A stretch of DNA of 64,000 nt from Siphonodentalium dalli (GCA_032622095.1 CP136063.1:210660355-210724354), one strand, 5' to 3'; shown: positions 24,345 to 38,486, numbered from the stretch's first letter. The notes: generated from the sequence alone by a model not told the origin. Numbers and translations: made by a program.

Positions 24345-24990
24345 TCGCGATAGACTCGAAAACGACCGAGCCGATTTCGATGAAACTTGGTATGTGGGGG
24401 GTATTTTCTGTCGGGAAGTGGCATAGGCCTATTATTTTTCAGATCCGAGCTCAACTTTTCACGTGCCGAGGTCAAATCTGTTTTTACGCCGTTTTGCGCT
24501 AATATATTTCAGTTCGGTGCTCACAAATCGATTCGATATAGCGCGAATAATAAATTGCCAGTCATATAATTTGCACGGTTAGAATCTGTGGCGCTTCATC
24601 TTTCCAATGATGTATCACACGCCTGTGTACGTTTAAAGTTTCTACCTTAATTATCGGGAAGAACGCAGGACCATGCTTCGCTCATCGAAAAACATTGCGT
24701 AAATATATTACGCCATCAACAGATCGTGACGTGATCGCGTTAACTCTTATCCGGCCGATGTCGCGTTAACTCATCACCGGCCGAGGTATCCGTAAATGAC
24801 ATTGGGCTATATATCTCGGAAACGGGTGGAGCTATCGACTTGAAATTTGGTATGTGAATGTATCTTGCCCCGGATACGAATTTTATCGGGTCGCCGAGCG
24901 CATGCGCAGACCAGATATCGGAAACGGGTGGCGCTATCGACTTGAAATTTGGTTTTTGAATAGCCCGGACGAAGTCGGGTCACCTTCTAG
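24281..24990 (+). mobile_element. Helitron P7, last plus-strand unit
   Basis: Different 5' end (TCTATTATATATTTTGGAAG), (GT)n, GATTTCGATGAAACTTGGTA box, unique interior, one 122-bp-type unit, and hairpin GCCCGGACGAAGTCGGG then TCACCTTCTAG. Resembles 36609-37378 in reverse. Confidence 0.8.
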
Positions 24991-25006
24991 TTAACATATA
25001 TATGTA
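24991..25006. other. 16-bp spacer between convergent Helitron arrays
   Basis: TTAACATATATATGTA lies between CTAG of the last plus unit and CTAG (reverse) of the first minus unit. It is probably host DNA: each array is bounded by A on its 5' side and T on its 3' side in its own orientation. Confidence 0.6.
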
Positions 25007-25741
25007 CTAGAAGGTGACACGACTTCGTCCGGGCTTGGACCTTGAATTGACCATTTTGAAGGTCACGGTCAGGTGGGTTAACGATTTGACCCGTCCAAAA
25101 CACTGCCCGGACAAAAGTACCCGACAAAAGTACCCGTCGAAATCCATCCGGTTTTACCCGATTTGACCTTGAATTTATCATTTTGAAGGTCAAGGTCAGG
25201 TCAGGGTCACGACTCGGCCCGTCCAAAACAATCAGTGGACAAAAGTAACCCCACGTATCAAATTTCGTCGAAATCCCATCAAAATTGGCGATTTGACCTT
25301 GAAGTTACCCGATTTCAAGGTCAAGGTCACGTCGGACGGGCAAATGAATATGCTTATGAGATTCCCCATACGAAAGGACCCCCACATACCAAGTTTCATC
25401 GAAATCCCGTAATATTCGGGCGTTTGACCTTGAAATGACCCGATTTCATGGTCAAGGTCACGTCGCACGGGCAAATTAATAGGCCTATGCCACTCCCCGG
25501 CCGAAGATACCCCACATACCAAGTGTCATCGAAATCCCGTGATATTCGGGCGTTTGACCTTGAAATTACCCGATTTCAAGGTCAAGGTCACGTCGCACGG
25601 GCAAATTAATATGCCTATTCCGGTTCCCGGCCGAAAATAGCCCCACATACAAAGTTTCATCGAAATCGGGTCGGCCGTTTTCGAGTTCATCGCGAACACA
25701 CACACAGACACACAGACAGATCTTCCAAAATATATAATAGA
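25007..25741 (-). mobile_element. Helitron E1 with TCAAGGTCA tandem repeats
   Basis: On the minus strand: 5' end TCTATTATATATTTTGGAAG, (TG)n-like run, then about five units of a 130-bp repeat, then hairpin and CTAG. On the plus strand each unit carries TCAAGGTCAAGGTCA or a variant (25057, 25184, 25315, 25446, 25576) and a nearby inverted TTTGACCTTGAA. Confidence 0.8.
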
Positions 25742-26754
25742 CTAGCCGGTTAGCCCGCCACTGGCGGCATTCGTCCCATGGCTTTGTTCGAAAAAGCAAT
25801 TGCAACAGGTTCCGAGACACTTGTGCTGCATTGGCAGCAAATTTCGGCAATAGTCAGAAACATGACAATTTTAATTTAATTTTTTGTTTTTCAATGAGTT
25901 AATTATTTTGTTTTTCAATGAGTTAATTGAGCTTTTTTAATTTTTTAACTGAATTTTTTGTTTTTAAATTTTACCCGATTTTTTTTGGTTTTTCAAGGAG
26001 TTAATTGTGCCTTTTTAATTTTGTTTTTCAATTTTACCCGATTTGTTTTGGTTTTTCAATGAACCCGTCCATGACACTTCCCGTATTTAGCAAGTTTGAG
26101 CTCAATCGGTTCGAGTCTATAAAGGACACACACATATATATGACACTTCCCGTAGGTAGCAAGTTTGAGCTCAATCGGCATTGCCTGGAATTTCCCAGTA
26201 AATATTTAGCAAGTTTGAGCTCAATCGGTTCGAGTCTATAAAGGACACACTCATATATATTTGCCGACATTGCCGTGGGGATGCCCGTTCCTACACGCGT
26301 TTTCGATTCTATGAAGTACCCACATATATACACACATATTAATAGTAGATTGGCAGATTCCAGTAGCTTTATAACGGTATATCTGGGGAGAAATCTGATG
26401 CTATATTCGTGATTATCTGGGATGATTTCGGTATATACAATATACTGTAAAAACAAAGCGCGCCATCCGTGCTCGCATGGAATAAATTTCGAGCGATAAC
26501 GTTTGCGTTCTCGTATAACTCTGCAGATGCCAATAACGTTGAATGGGAAACAGACGCTCTTTATAGAGATGCGTCAAAAACAAACGCTCATTAAATAATC
26601 ACTTGATTAACCCATACCGTGCCTTTGCGGTGATTTGAGATTGGAGAACGGGTGCTCTGAGCTTCTCTAAACCGCGACCACGGTCGTGTCGGTTGTAATT
26701 TGACACTTACATAGGAAGTTTGAGCTCAATATGTACACGCGTTTTGGATTCTAT

Positions 26755-26794
<40 letters not shown>

Positions 26795-26820
26795 CGAAGT
26801 CTCAAAATATATAGTATAGA
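25742..26820 (-). mobile_element. Helitron E2 (single monomer, variant interior)
   Basis: 1079 bp with the GCCGCCAGTGGCGGGC 3' hairpin and GAGACTTCG 5' end. The interior differs from the P3 monomer: TTTTTAATTT tracts and repeated CGATTGAGCTCAAACTTGCT blocks, no 62-codon frame. Confidence 0.8.
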
Positions 26821-27892
26821 CTAGTAGGTTAGCCCGCCACTGGCGGCATTCGTCCCATGGCTTTGTTCGAAAAAGCAATTGCAACAGGTTCCGAGACACT
26901 TGTGCTGCATTGGCAGCAAATTTCGGCAATAGTCAGAAACACGACAATTTTAATTTAATTTTTTGTTTTTCAATGAGTTAATTATTTTGTTTTTCAATGG
27001 GTTAATTGAGCTTTTTTAATTTTTTAACTGAGTTTTTTGTTTTTAAATTTTACCCGATTTTTTTTGGTTTTTCAAGGAGTTAATTGTGCCTTTTTAATTT
27101 TGTTTTTCAATTTTACCCGATTTGTTTTGGTTTTTCAATGAACCCGTCCATGACACTTCCCGTATTTAGCAAGTTTGAGCTCAATCGGTTCGAGTCTATA
27201 AAGGACACACACATATATATGACACTTCCCGTAGGTAGCAAGTTTGAGCTCAATCGGCATTGCCTGGAATTTCCCAGTAAATATTTAGCAAGTTTGAGCT
27301 CAATCGGTTCGAGTCTATAAAGGACACACTCATATATATTTGCCGACATTGCCGTGGGGATGCCCGTTCCTACACGCGTTTTCGATTCTATGAAGTACCC
27401 ACATATATACACACATATTAATAGTAGATTGGCAGATTCCAGTAGCTTTATAACGGTATATCTGGGGAGAAATCTGATGCTATATTCGTGATTATCTGGG
27501 ATGATTTCGGTATATACAATATACTGTAAAAACAAAGCGCGCCATCCGTGCTCGCATGGAATAAATTTCGAGCGATAACGTTTGCGTTCTCGTATAACTC
27601 TGCAGATGCCAATAACGTTGAATGGGAAACAGACGCTCTTTATAGAGATGCGTCAAAAACAAACGCTCATTAAATAATCACTTGATTAACCCATGCCGTG
27701 CCTTTGCGGTGATTTGAGATTGGAGAACGGGTGCTCTGAGCTTCTCTAAACCGCGACCACGGTCGTGTCGGTGGGATTTGACACTTACATAGGAAGTTTG
27801 AGCTCAATATGTACACGCGTTTTGGATTCTATGAAGTACACACACACACACACACACACATATATACGAAGTCTCAAAATATATAGTATAGA
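26821..27892 (-). mobile_element. Helitron E3, near-identical to E2
   Basis: 1072 bp; differs from E2 by few substitutions and by (CA)n length. Abuts its neighbours without spacer. Confidence 0.8.
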
Positions 27893-28960
27893 CTAGCAGG
27901 TTAGCCCGCCACTGGCGGCATTCGTCCCATGGCTTTGTTCGAAAAAGCAATTGCAACAGGTTCCGAGACACTTGTGCTGCATTGGCAGCAAATTTCGGCA
28001 ATAGTCAGAAACATGACAATTTTAATTTAATTTTTTGTTTTTCAATGAGTTAATTATTTTGTTTTTCAATGGGTTAATTGAGCTTTTTAAATTTTTTAAC
28101 TGAGTTTTTTGTTTTTAAATTTTACCCGATTTTTTTTGGTTTTTCAAGGAGTTAATTGTGCCTTTTTAATTTTGTTTTTCAATTTTACCCGATTTGTTTT
28201 GGTTTTTCAATGAACCCGTCCATGACACTTCCCGTATTTAGCAAGTTTGAGCTCAATCGGTTCGAGTCTATAAAGGACACACACATATATATGACACTTC
28301 CCGTAGGTAGCAAGTTTGAGCTCAATCGGCATTGCCTGGAATTTCCCAGTAAATATTTAGCAAGTTTGAGCTCAATCGGTTCGAGTCTATAAAGGACACA
28401 CTCATATATATTTGCCGACATTGCCGTGGGAATGCCCGTTCCTACGCGCGTTTTCGATTCTATGAAGTACCCACATATATACACACATATTAATAGTAGA
28501 TTGGCAGATTCCAGTAGCTTTATAACGGTATATCTGGGGAGAAATCTGATGCTATATTCGTGATTATCTGGGATGATTTCGGTATATACAATATACTGTA
28601 AAAACAAAGCGCGCCATCCGTGCTCGCATGGAATAAATTTCGAGCGATAACGTTTGCGTTCTCGTATAACTCTGCAGATGCCAATAACGTTGAATGGGAA
28701 ACAGACGCTCTTTATAGAGATGCGTCAAAAACAAACGCTCATTAAATAATCACTTGATTAACCCATGCCGTGCCTTTGCGGTGATTTGAGATTGGAGAAC
28801 GGGTGCTCTGAGCTTTTCTAAACCGCGACCACGGTCGTGTCGGTGGGATTTGACACTTACATAGGAAGTTTGAGCTCAATATGTACACGCGTTTTGGATT
28901 CTATGAAGTACACACACACACACACACACACATATATACGAAGTCTCAAAATATATAGTA
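27893..28960 (-). mobile_element. Helitron E4, near-identical to E2/E3
   Basis: 1068 bp; its 5' end starts TACTATATATTTTGAG, lacking the first bases of E2 and E3. E2, E3 and E4 form a recent triplication. Confidence 0.8.
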
Positions 28961-30032
28961 CTAGCAGGTTAGCCCGCCACTGGCGGCATTCGTCCCATGG
29001 CTTTGTTTCAGAAACATGACATTTTTGAATATGAATTTAATGTTTTTTAAATTTAATATATTTTGTTTCTGAATTGTTTTTTTATTGTTAATTTTTTTTA
29101 ATTTTAAATTGTTTTAATTAAATTGTGAATTGTTTTAATAAATTTTTTTGTTTCTGGCGGAAAAATTTACCCGTAGAAATCCCCCCTTCCTAGGAACGAC
29201 AGACAACGCATTCTTTGTTTCGTGAAATCTCTCTACGATAACATTGCATTGAATTTAAAACAAACGCTTCCCGTCGGGAAATCTGTCTGCATAATATTTT
29301 GAGTCTGCCGTACCCGTCGTAATGTCGTGAAATATCTCTGCATAATAGATAACATTGCATTGAATCTGTTGTTGGCATTCAGGGCTTCGTGTCGTTATTG
29401 TTGGCATCACAGCTCCCCGAAAACTCTCACATTGCCGAAAACGTGTATTTAGTAATATCGTTGTTGTTGATATTTACGGTTTGGGGGCTATTTTCTTATT
29501 TAGCAAGTTTGAGCTCAATCGGTTCGAGTCTATAAAGGACACACTCATATATATGACACTTCCCGTGGGTAGCAGGTTTGAGCTCAATCGGCATTCCCTG
29601 GAATTTCCCGTAGATTGGCAGATTCCAGTAGCTTTATAAGGGTATATCTGGGGAGAAATCTGATGCTATATTCGTGATTATCTGGGATGATTTCGGTATA
29701 TAACTATATACTGTAAAAACAAAGCGCGCCATCCGTGCTCGCAGGGTTGGTCAGAAACAAATATTTTTTTTAAATTTAATGTATGTTCCGTATATCTCTC
29801 TGCAGATGCAAATAACGTTGAATGGCAAACAGACGCTCTTTATAGAGATGCGTCAAAAACAAACGCTCATTAAATAATGACTTGATTGACCCACGCCGTG
29901 CCTTTGCGGTGATTTGAGATTGGAGAACGGGTGCTCTGAGCTTTTCTAAACCGCGACCACGGTCGAGTCGGTGGGATTTGACACTTACATAGGAAGTTTG
30001 AGCTCAATCTGTACACGCGTTTTGGATTCTAT

Positions 30033-30064
<32 letters not shown>

Positions 30065-32176
30065 TGACATTTTTGAATATGAATTTAATGTTTTTTAAAT
30101 TTAATATATTTTGTTTCTGAATTGTTTTTTTATTGTTAATTTTTTTTAATTTTAAATTGTTTTAATTAAATTGTGAATTGTTTTAATAATTTTTTTTGTT
30201 TCTGGCGGAAAAATTTACCCGTAGAAATCCCCCCTTCCTAGGAACGACAGACAACGCATTCTTTGTTTCGTGAAATCTCTCTACGATAACATTGCATTGA
30301 ATTTAAAACAAACGCTTCCCGTCGGGAAATCTGTCTGCATAATATTTTGAGTCTGCCGTACCCGTCGTAATGTCGTGAAATATCTCTGCATAATAGATAA
30401 CATTGCATTGAATCTGTTGTTGGCATTCAGGGCTTCGGGTCGTTGTTGTTGGCATCACGGCTCCCCGAAAACTCTCACATTGCCGAAAACGTGTATTTAG
30501 TAATATCGTTGTTGTTGATATTTACGGCTTGGGGGCTATTTTCTTATTTAGCAAGTTTGAGCTCAATCGGTTCGAGTCTATAAAGGACACACTCATATAT
30601 ATGACACTTCCCGTGGGTAGCAGGTTTGAGCTCAATCGGCATTCCCTGGAATTTCCCGTAGATTGGCAGATTCCAGTAGCTTTATAAGGGTATATCTGGG
30701 GAGAAATCTGATGCTATATTCGTGATTATCTGGGATGATTTCGGTATATAACTATATACTGTAAAAACAAAGCGCGCCATCCGTGCTCGCAGGGTTGGTC
30801 AGAAACAAATGTTTTTTAAATTTAATGTATGTTCCGTATATCTCTCTGCAGATGCAAATAACGTTGAATGGCAAACAGACGCTCTTTATAGAGATGCGTC
30901 AAAAACAAACGCTCATTAAATAATGACTTGATTAACCCACGCCGTGCCTTTGCGGTGATTTGAGATTGGAGAACGGGTGCTCTGAGCTTTTCTAAACCGC
31001 GACCACGGTCGTGTCGGTGGGATTTGACACTTACATAGGAAGTTTGAGCTCAATCTGTACACGCGTTTTGGATTCTATGAAGTACACACACACACACACA
31101 CACATGACATTTTTGAATATGAATTTAATGTTTTTTAAATTTAATATATTTTGTTTCTGAATTGTTTTTTTATTGTTAATTTTTTTTAATTTTAAATTGT
31201 TTTAATTAAATTGTGAATTGTTTTAATAAATTTTTTTGTTTCTGGCGGAAAATTTTACCCGTAGAAATCCCCCCTTCCTAGGAACGACAGACAACGCATT
31301 CTTTGTTTCGTGAAATCTCTCTACGATAACATTGCATTGAATTTAAAACAAACGCTTCCCGTCGGGAAATCTGTCTGCATAATATTTTGAGTCTGCCGTA
31401 CCCGTCGTAATGTCGTGAAATATCTCTGCATAATAGATAACATTGCATTGAATCTGTTGTTGGCATTCAGGGCTTCGGGTCGTTGTTGTTGGCATCACGG
31501 CTCCCCGAAAACTCTCACATTGCCGAAAACGTGTATTTAGTAATATCGTTGGTGTTGATATTTACGGCTTGGGGGCTATTTTCTTATTTAGCAAGTTTGA
31601 GCTCAATCGGTTCGAGTCTATAAAGGACACACTCATATATATGACACTTCCCGTGGGTAGCAGGTTTGAGCTCAATCGGCATTCCCTGGAATTTCCCGTA
31701 GATTGGCAGATTCCAGTAGCTTTATAAGGGTATATCTGGGGAGAAATCTGATGCTATATTCGTGATTATCTGGGATGATTTCGGTATATAACTATATACT
31801 GTAAAAACAAAGCGCGCCATCCGTGCTCGCAGGGTTGATCAGAAACAAATGTTTTTTAAATTTAATGTATGTTCCGTATATCTCTCTGCAGATGCAAATA
31901 ACGTTGAATGGCAAACAGACGCTCTTTATAGAGATGCGTCAAAAACAAACGCTCATTAAATAATGACTTGATTAACCCACGCCGTGCCTTTGCGGTGATT
32001 TGAGATTGGAGAACGGGTGCTCTGAGCTTTTCTAAACCGCGACCACGGTCGTGTCGGTGGGATTTGACACTTACATAGGAAGTTTGAGCTCAATCTGTAC
32101 ACGCGTTTTGGATTCTATGAAGTACACACACACACACACACACATATATACGAAGTCTCAAAATATATAGTATAGA
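28961..32176 (-). mobile_element. Helitron E5 with three 1-kb monomers
   Basis: Inverted copy of P3: same ends, three monomers joined at (CA)n runs (about 30037, 31084, 32123). 3216 bp against 3214 for P3. Confidence 0.8.
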
Positions 32177-33308
32177 CTAGCAGGTTAGCCCGCCACTGGC
32201 GGCATTCGTCCCATGGCTTTGTTTCAGAAACATGACATTTTTGAATATGAATTTAATGTTTTTTAAATTTAATATATTTTGTTTCTGAATTGTTTTTTTA
32301 TTGTTAATTTTTTTTAATTTTAAATTGTTTTAATTAAATTGTGAATTGTTTTAATAAATTTTTTTGTTTCTGGCGGAAAAATTTACCCGTAGAAATCCCC
32401 CCTTCCTAGGAACGACAGACAACGCATTCTTTGTTTCGTGAAATCTCTCTACGATAACATTGCATTGAATTTAAAACAAACGCTTCCCGTCGGGAAATCT
32501 GTCTGCATAATATTTTGAGTCTGCCGTACCCGTCGTAATGTCGTGAAATATCTCTGCATAATAGATAACATTGCATTGAATCTGTTGTTGGCATTCAGGG
32601 CTTCGGGTCGTTGTTGTTGGCATCACGGCTCCCCGAAAACTCTCACATTGCCGAAAACGTGTATTTAGTAATATCGTTGTTGTTGATATTTACGGTTTGG
32701 GGGCTATTTTCTTATTTAGCAAGTTTGAGCTCAATCGGTTCGAGTCTATAAAGGACACACTCATATATATGACACTTCCCGTGGGTAGCAGGTTTGAGCT
32801 CAATCGGCATTCCCTGGAATTTCCCGTAGATTGGCAGATTCCAGTAGCTTTATAAGGGTATATCTGGGGAGAAATCTGATGCTATATTCGTGATTATCTG
32901 GGATGATTTCGGTATATAACTATATACTGTAAAAACAAAGCGCGCCATCCGTGCTCGCAGGGTTGGTCAGAAACAAATATTTTTTTTTAATTTAATGTAT
33001 GTTCCGTATATCTCTCTGCAGATGCAAATAACGTTGAATGGCAAACAGACGCTCTTTATAGAGATGCGTCAAAAACAAACGCTCATTAAATAATGACTTG
33101 ATTGACCCACGCCGTGCCTTTGCGGTGATTTGAGATTGGAGAACGGGTGCTCTGAGCTTTTCTAAACCGCGACCACGGTCGTGTCGGTGGGATTTGACAC
33201 TTACATAGGAAGTTTGAGCTCAATATGTACACGCGTTTTGGATTCTATGAAGTACACACACACACACACACACACATATATACGAAGTCTCAAAATATAT
33301 AGTATAGA
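32177..33308 (-). mobile_element. Helitron E6, one monomer
   Basis: 1132 bp; a single P3-type monomer with complete 5' and 3' ends. Confidence 0.8.
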
Positions 33309-34383
33309 CTAGCAGGTTAGCCCGCCACTGGCGGCATTCGTCCCATGGCTTTGTTTCAGAAACATGACATTTTTGAATATGAATTTAATGTTTTTTAAAT
33401 TTAATATATTTTGTTTCTGAATTGTTTTTTTATTGTTAATTTTTTTTAATTTTAAATTGTTTTAATTAAATTGTGAATTGTTTTAATAAATTTTTTTGTT
33501 TCTGGCGGAAAAATTTACCCGTAGAAATCCCCCCTTCCTAGGAACGACAGACAACGCATTCTTTGTTTCGTGAAATCTCTCTACGATAACATTGCATTGA
33601 ATTTAAAACAAACGCTTCCCGTCGGGAAATCTGTCTGCATAATATTTTGAGTCTGCCGTACCCGTCGTAATGTCGTGAAATATCTCTGCATAATAGATAA
33701 CATTGCATTGAATCTGTTGTTGGCATTCAGGGCTTCGGGTCGTTGTTGTTGGCATCACGGCTCCCCGAAAACTCTCACATTGCCGAAAACGTGTATTTAG
33801 TAATATCGTTGTTGTTGATATTTACGGCTTGGGGGCTATTTTCTTATTTAGCAAGTTTGAGCTCAATCGGTTCGAGTCTATAAAGGACACACTCATATAT
33901 ATGACACTTCCCGTGGGTAGCAGGTTTGAGCTCAATCGGCATTCCCTGGAATTTCCCGTAGATTGGCAGATTCCAGTAGCTTTATAAGGGTATATCTGGG
34001 GAGAAATCTGATGCTATATTCGTGATTATCTGGGATGATTTCGGTATATAACTATATACTGTAAAAACAAAGCGCGCCATCCGTGCTCGCAGGGTTGGTC
34101 AGAAACAAATGTTTTTTAAATTTAATGTATGTTCCGTATATCTCTCTGCAGATGCAAATAACGTTGAATGGCAAACAGACGCTCTTTATAGAGATGCGTC
34201 AAAAACAAACGCTCATTAAATAATGACTTGATTGACCCACGCCGTGCCTTTGCGGTGATTTGAGATTGGAGAACGGGTGCTCTGAGCTTTTCTAAACCGC
34301 GACCACGGTCGTGTCGGTGGGATTTGACACTTACATAGGAAGTTTGAGCTCAATCTGTACACGCGTTTTGGATTCTATGAAGT

Positions 34384-34414
<31 letters not shown>

Positions 34415-34440
34415 CGAAGTCTCAAAATATATAGTATAGA
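33309..34440 (-). mobile_element. Helitron E7, one monomer
   Basis: 1132 bp, same structure and length as E6. Confidence 0.8.
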
Positions 34441-36555
34441 CTAGCAGGTTAGCCCGCCACTGGCGGCATTCGTCCCATGGCTTTGTTTCAGAAACATGAC
34501 ATTTTTGAATATGAATTTAATGTTTTTTAAATTTAATATATTTTGTTTCTGAATTGTTTTTTTATTGTTAATTTTTTTTAATTTTAAATTGTTTTAATTA
34601 AATTGTGTATTGTTTTAATAAAAATTTTTGTTTCTGGCGGAAAAATTTACCCGTAGAAATCCCCCCTTCCTAGGAACGACAGACAACGCATTCTTTGTTT
34701 CGTGAAATCTCTCTACGATAACATTGCATTGAATTTAAAACAAACGCTTCCCGTCGGGAAATCTGTCTGCATAATATTTTGAGTCTGCCGTACCCGTCGT
34801 AATGTCGTGAAATATCTCTGCATAATAGATAACATTGCATTGAATCTGTTGTTGGCATTCAGGGCTTCGGGTCGTTGTTGTTGGCATCACGGCTCCCCGA
34901 AAACTCTCACATTGCCGAAAACGTGTATTTAGTAATATCGTTGTTGTTGATATTTACGGTTTGGGGGCTATTTTCTTATTTAGCAAGTTTGAGCTCAATC
35001 GGTTCGAGTCTATAAAGGACACACTCATAAATATGACACTTCCCGTGGGTAGCAGGTTTGAGCTCAATCGGCATTCCCTGGAATTGCCCGTAGATTGGCA
35101 GATTCCAGTAGCTTTATAAGGGTATATCTGGGGAGAAATCTGATGCTATATTCGTGATTATCTGGGATGATTTCGGTATATAACTATATACTGTAAAAAC
35201 AAAGCGCGCCATCCGTCCTCGCAGGGTTGGTCAGAAACAAATGTTTTTTAAATTTAATGTATGTTCCGTATATCTCTCTGCAGATGCAAATAACGTTGAA
35301 TGGCAAACAGACGCTCTTTATAGAGATGCGTCAAAAACAAACGCTCATTAAATAATGACTTGATTAACCCACGCCGTGCCTTTGCGGTGATTTGAGATTG
35401 GAGAACGGGTGCTCTGAGCTTTTCTAAACCGCGACCACGGTCGTGTCGGTGTGATTTGACACTTACATAGGAAGTTTGAGCTCAATCTGTACACGCGTTT
35501 TGGATTCTATGAAGTACACACACACACACACACACATGACATTTTTGAATATGAATTTAATGTTTTTTAAATTTAATATATTTTGTTTCTGAATTGTTTT
35601 TTTATTGTTAATTTTTTTTAATTTTAAATTGTTTTAATTAAATTGTGAATTGTTTTAATAAATTTTTTTGTTTCTGGCGGAAATTTTTACCCGTAGAAAT
35701 CCCCCCTTCCTAGGAACGACAGACAACGCATTCTTTGTTTCGTGAAATCTCTCTACGATAACATTGCATTGAATTTAAAACAAACGCTTCCCGTCGGGAA
35801 ATCTGTCTGCATAATATTTTGAGTCTGCCGTACCCGTCGTAATGTCGTGAAATATCTCTGCATAATAGATAACATTGCATTGAATCTGTTGTTGGCATTC
35901 AGGGCTTCGGGTCGTTGTTGTTGGCATCACGGCTCCCCGAAAACTCTCACATTGCCGAAAACGTGTATTTAGTAATATCGTTGTTGTTGATATTTACGGT
36001 TTGGGGGCTATTTTCTTATTTAGCAAGTTTGAGCTCATTCGGTTCGAGACTATAAAGGACACACTCATATATATGACACTTCCCGTGGGTAGCAGGTTTG
36101 AGCTCAATCGGCATTCCCTGGAATTTCCCGTAGATTGGCAGATTCCAGTAGCTTTATAAGGGTATATCTGGGGAGAAATCTGATGCTATATTCGTGATTA
36201 TCTGGGATGATTTCGGTATATAACTATATACTGTAAAAACAAAGCGCGCCATCCGTGCTCACAGGGTTGGTCAGAAACAAATGTTTTTTTAATTTAATGT
36301 ATGTTCCGTATATCTCTCTGCAGATGCAAATAACGTTGAATGGCAAACAGACGCTCTTTATAGAGATGCGTCAAAAACAAACGCTCATTAAATAATGACT
36401 TGATTAACCCACGCCGTGCCTTTGCGGTGATTTGAGATTGGAGAACGGGTGCTCTGAGCTTTTCTAAACCGCGACCACGGTCGTGTCGGTGGGATTTGAC
36501 ACTTACATAGGAAGTTTGAGCTCAATCTGTACACGCGTTTTGGATTCTATGAAGT

Positions 36556-36586
<31 letters not shown>

Positions 36587-36608
36587 CGAAGTCTCAAAAT
36601 ATATAGTA
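34441..36608 (-). mobile_element. Helitron E8, two monomers
   Basis: 2168 bp; two monomers joined at a (CA)n run (about 35515). 5' end lacks the first bases (TACTATAT form). Confidence 0.8.
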
Positions 36609-37289
36609 CTAGAAGGTGACCCGACTTCGTCCGGGCTATTCAAAAACCAAATTTCAAGTCGATTGTTCCACCCGTTTCCTAGATCTGGTCTGCGCATGCG
36701 CGAAGCTGGTGTCGCACGTACTCGGCGACCCGATAAAATTCGTATCCGGGGCAAGATACATTCACATACCAAATTTCAAGTCGATAGCTACACCCGTTTT
36801 CGAGATATATAGCCCAATGTCATTTGCGGATACCTCGGCCGGTGATGAGTTAACGCGACACAGTCAAATGCATCGGCAGGGTGAGAGTTAACGTAATCTA
36901 ACTTTATGACCTCTGACGACGTCATAGAAATTACGCATTGATTTTATCCCGATAAAAGCATCGGACCACTTGTACCTAATAATTGAGGCAGATAACTAAA
37001 ACGGATACATACATATTATATATCGTTGGAAAGAGGACACGCCACAGATTCTAACCGTGCAAATTATATGACTGGCAATTTATTATTCGCGCTATATCGA
37101 ATCGATTTGTGAGCACCGAACTGAAATATATTAGCGCAAAAACGGCGTAAAAATAGATTTGACCTCCGCACGTGAAAAGTTGACCTCGCACGGACAAATA
37201 AATATGCCTATGTTCGTCTCCGGCCGAAAATACCGTAAAATACCAAATTTCATCGAAATTGGCTTAGTCGTTTTCGAGTCCATCGATTT

Positions 37290-37331
<42 letters not shown>

Positions 37332-37378
37332 AACACATACATACACAAACAGATCTTTCAAAATATATAATAGATAGA
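36609..37378 (-). mobile_element. Helitron E9, P7-type
   Basis: 3' hairpin CCCGACTTCGTCCGGGC with CTAGAAGGTGA at the left edge (reverse), a 122-bp-type unit, P7-like interior and long (CA)n next to the 5' end AAAATATATAATAGATAGA. It interrupts the series of P3-type units. Confidence 0.8.
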
Positions 37379-38450
37379 CTAGCAGGTTAGCCCGCCACTG
37401 GCGGCATTCGTCCCATGGCTTTGTTTCAGAAACATGACATTTTTGAATATGAATTTAATGTTTTTTAAATTTAATATATTTTGTTTCTGAATTGTTTTTT
37501 TATTGTTAATTTTTTTTAATTTTAAATTGTTTTAATTAAATTGTGAATTGTTTTAATAAATTTTTTTGTTTCTGGCGGAAAAATTTACCCGTAGAAATCC
37601 CCCCTTCCTAGGAACGACAGACAACGCATTCTTTGTTTCGTGAAATCTCTCTACGATAACATTGCATTGAATTTAAAACAAACGCTTCCCGTCGGGAAAT
37701 CTGTCTGCATAATATTTTGAGTCTGCCGTACCCGTCGTAATGTCGTGAAATATCTCTGCATAATAGATAACATTGCATTGAATCTGTTGTTGGCATTCAG
37801 GGCTTCGTGTCGTTGTTGTTGGCATCACAGCTCCCCGAAAACTCTCACATTGCCGAAAACGTGTATTTAGTAATATCGTTGTTGTTGATATTTACGGTTT
37901 GGGGGCTATTTTCTTATTTAGCAAGTTTGAGCTCAATCGGTTCGAGTCTATAAAGGACACACTCATATATATGACACTTCCCGTGGGTAGCAGGTTTGAG
38001 CTCAATCGGCATTCCCTGGAATTTCCCGTAGATTGGCAGATTCCAGTAGCTTTATAAGGGTATATCTGGGGAGAAATCTGATGCTATATTCGTGATAATC
38101 TGGGATGATTTCGGTATATAACTATATACTGTAAAAACAAAGCGCGCCATCCGTGCTCGCAGGGTTGGTCAGAAACAAATATTTTTTTTAAATTTAATGT
38201 ATGTTCCGTATATCTCTCTGCAGATGCAAATAACGTTGAATGGCAAACAGACGCTCTTTATAGAGATGCGTCAAAAACAAACGCTCATTAAATAATGACT
38301 TGATTGACCCACGCCGTGCCTTTGCGGTGATTTGAGATTGGAGAACGGGTGCTCTGAGCTTTTCTAAACCGCGACCACGGTCGTGTCGGTGGGATTTGAC
38401 ACTTACATAGGAAGTTTGAGCTCAATCTGTACACGCGTTTTGGATTCTAT

Positions 38451-38486
<36 letters not shown>

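Noticed and set aside
24300-24345. (GT)n as an independent regulatory Z-DNA tract
   Set aside because: It is the standard microsatellite of the Helitron 5' region; no separate evidence.
26034-28607. Three 140-codon frames in tandem (26034, 27113, 28185)
   Set aside because: Same frame in three recent Helitron copies; contains AT-rich repeat translation and no domain.
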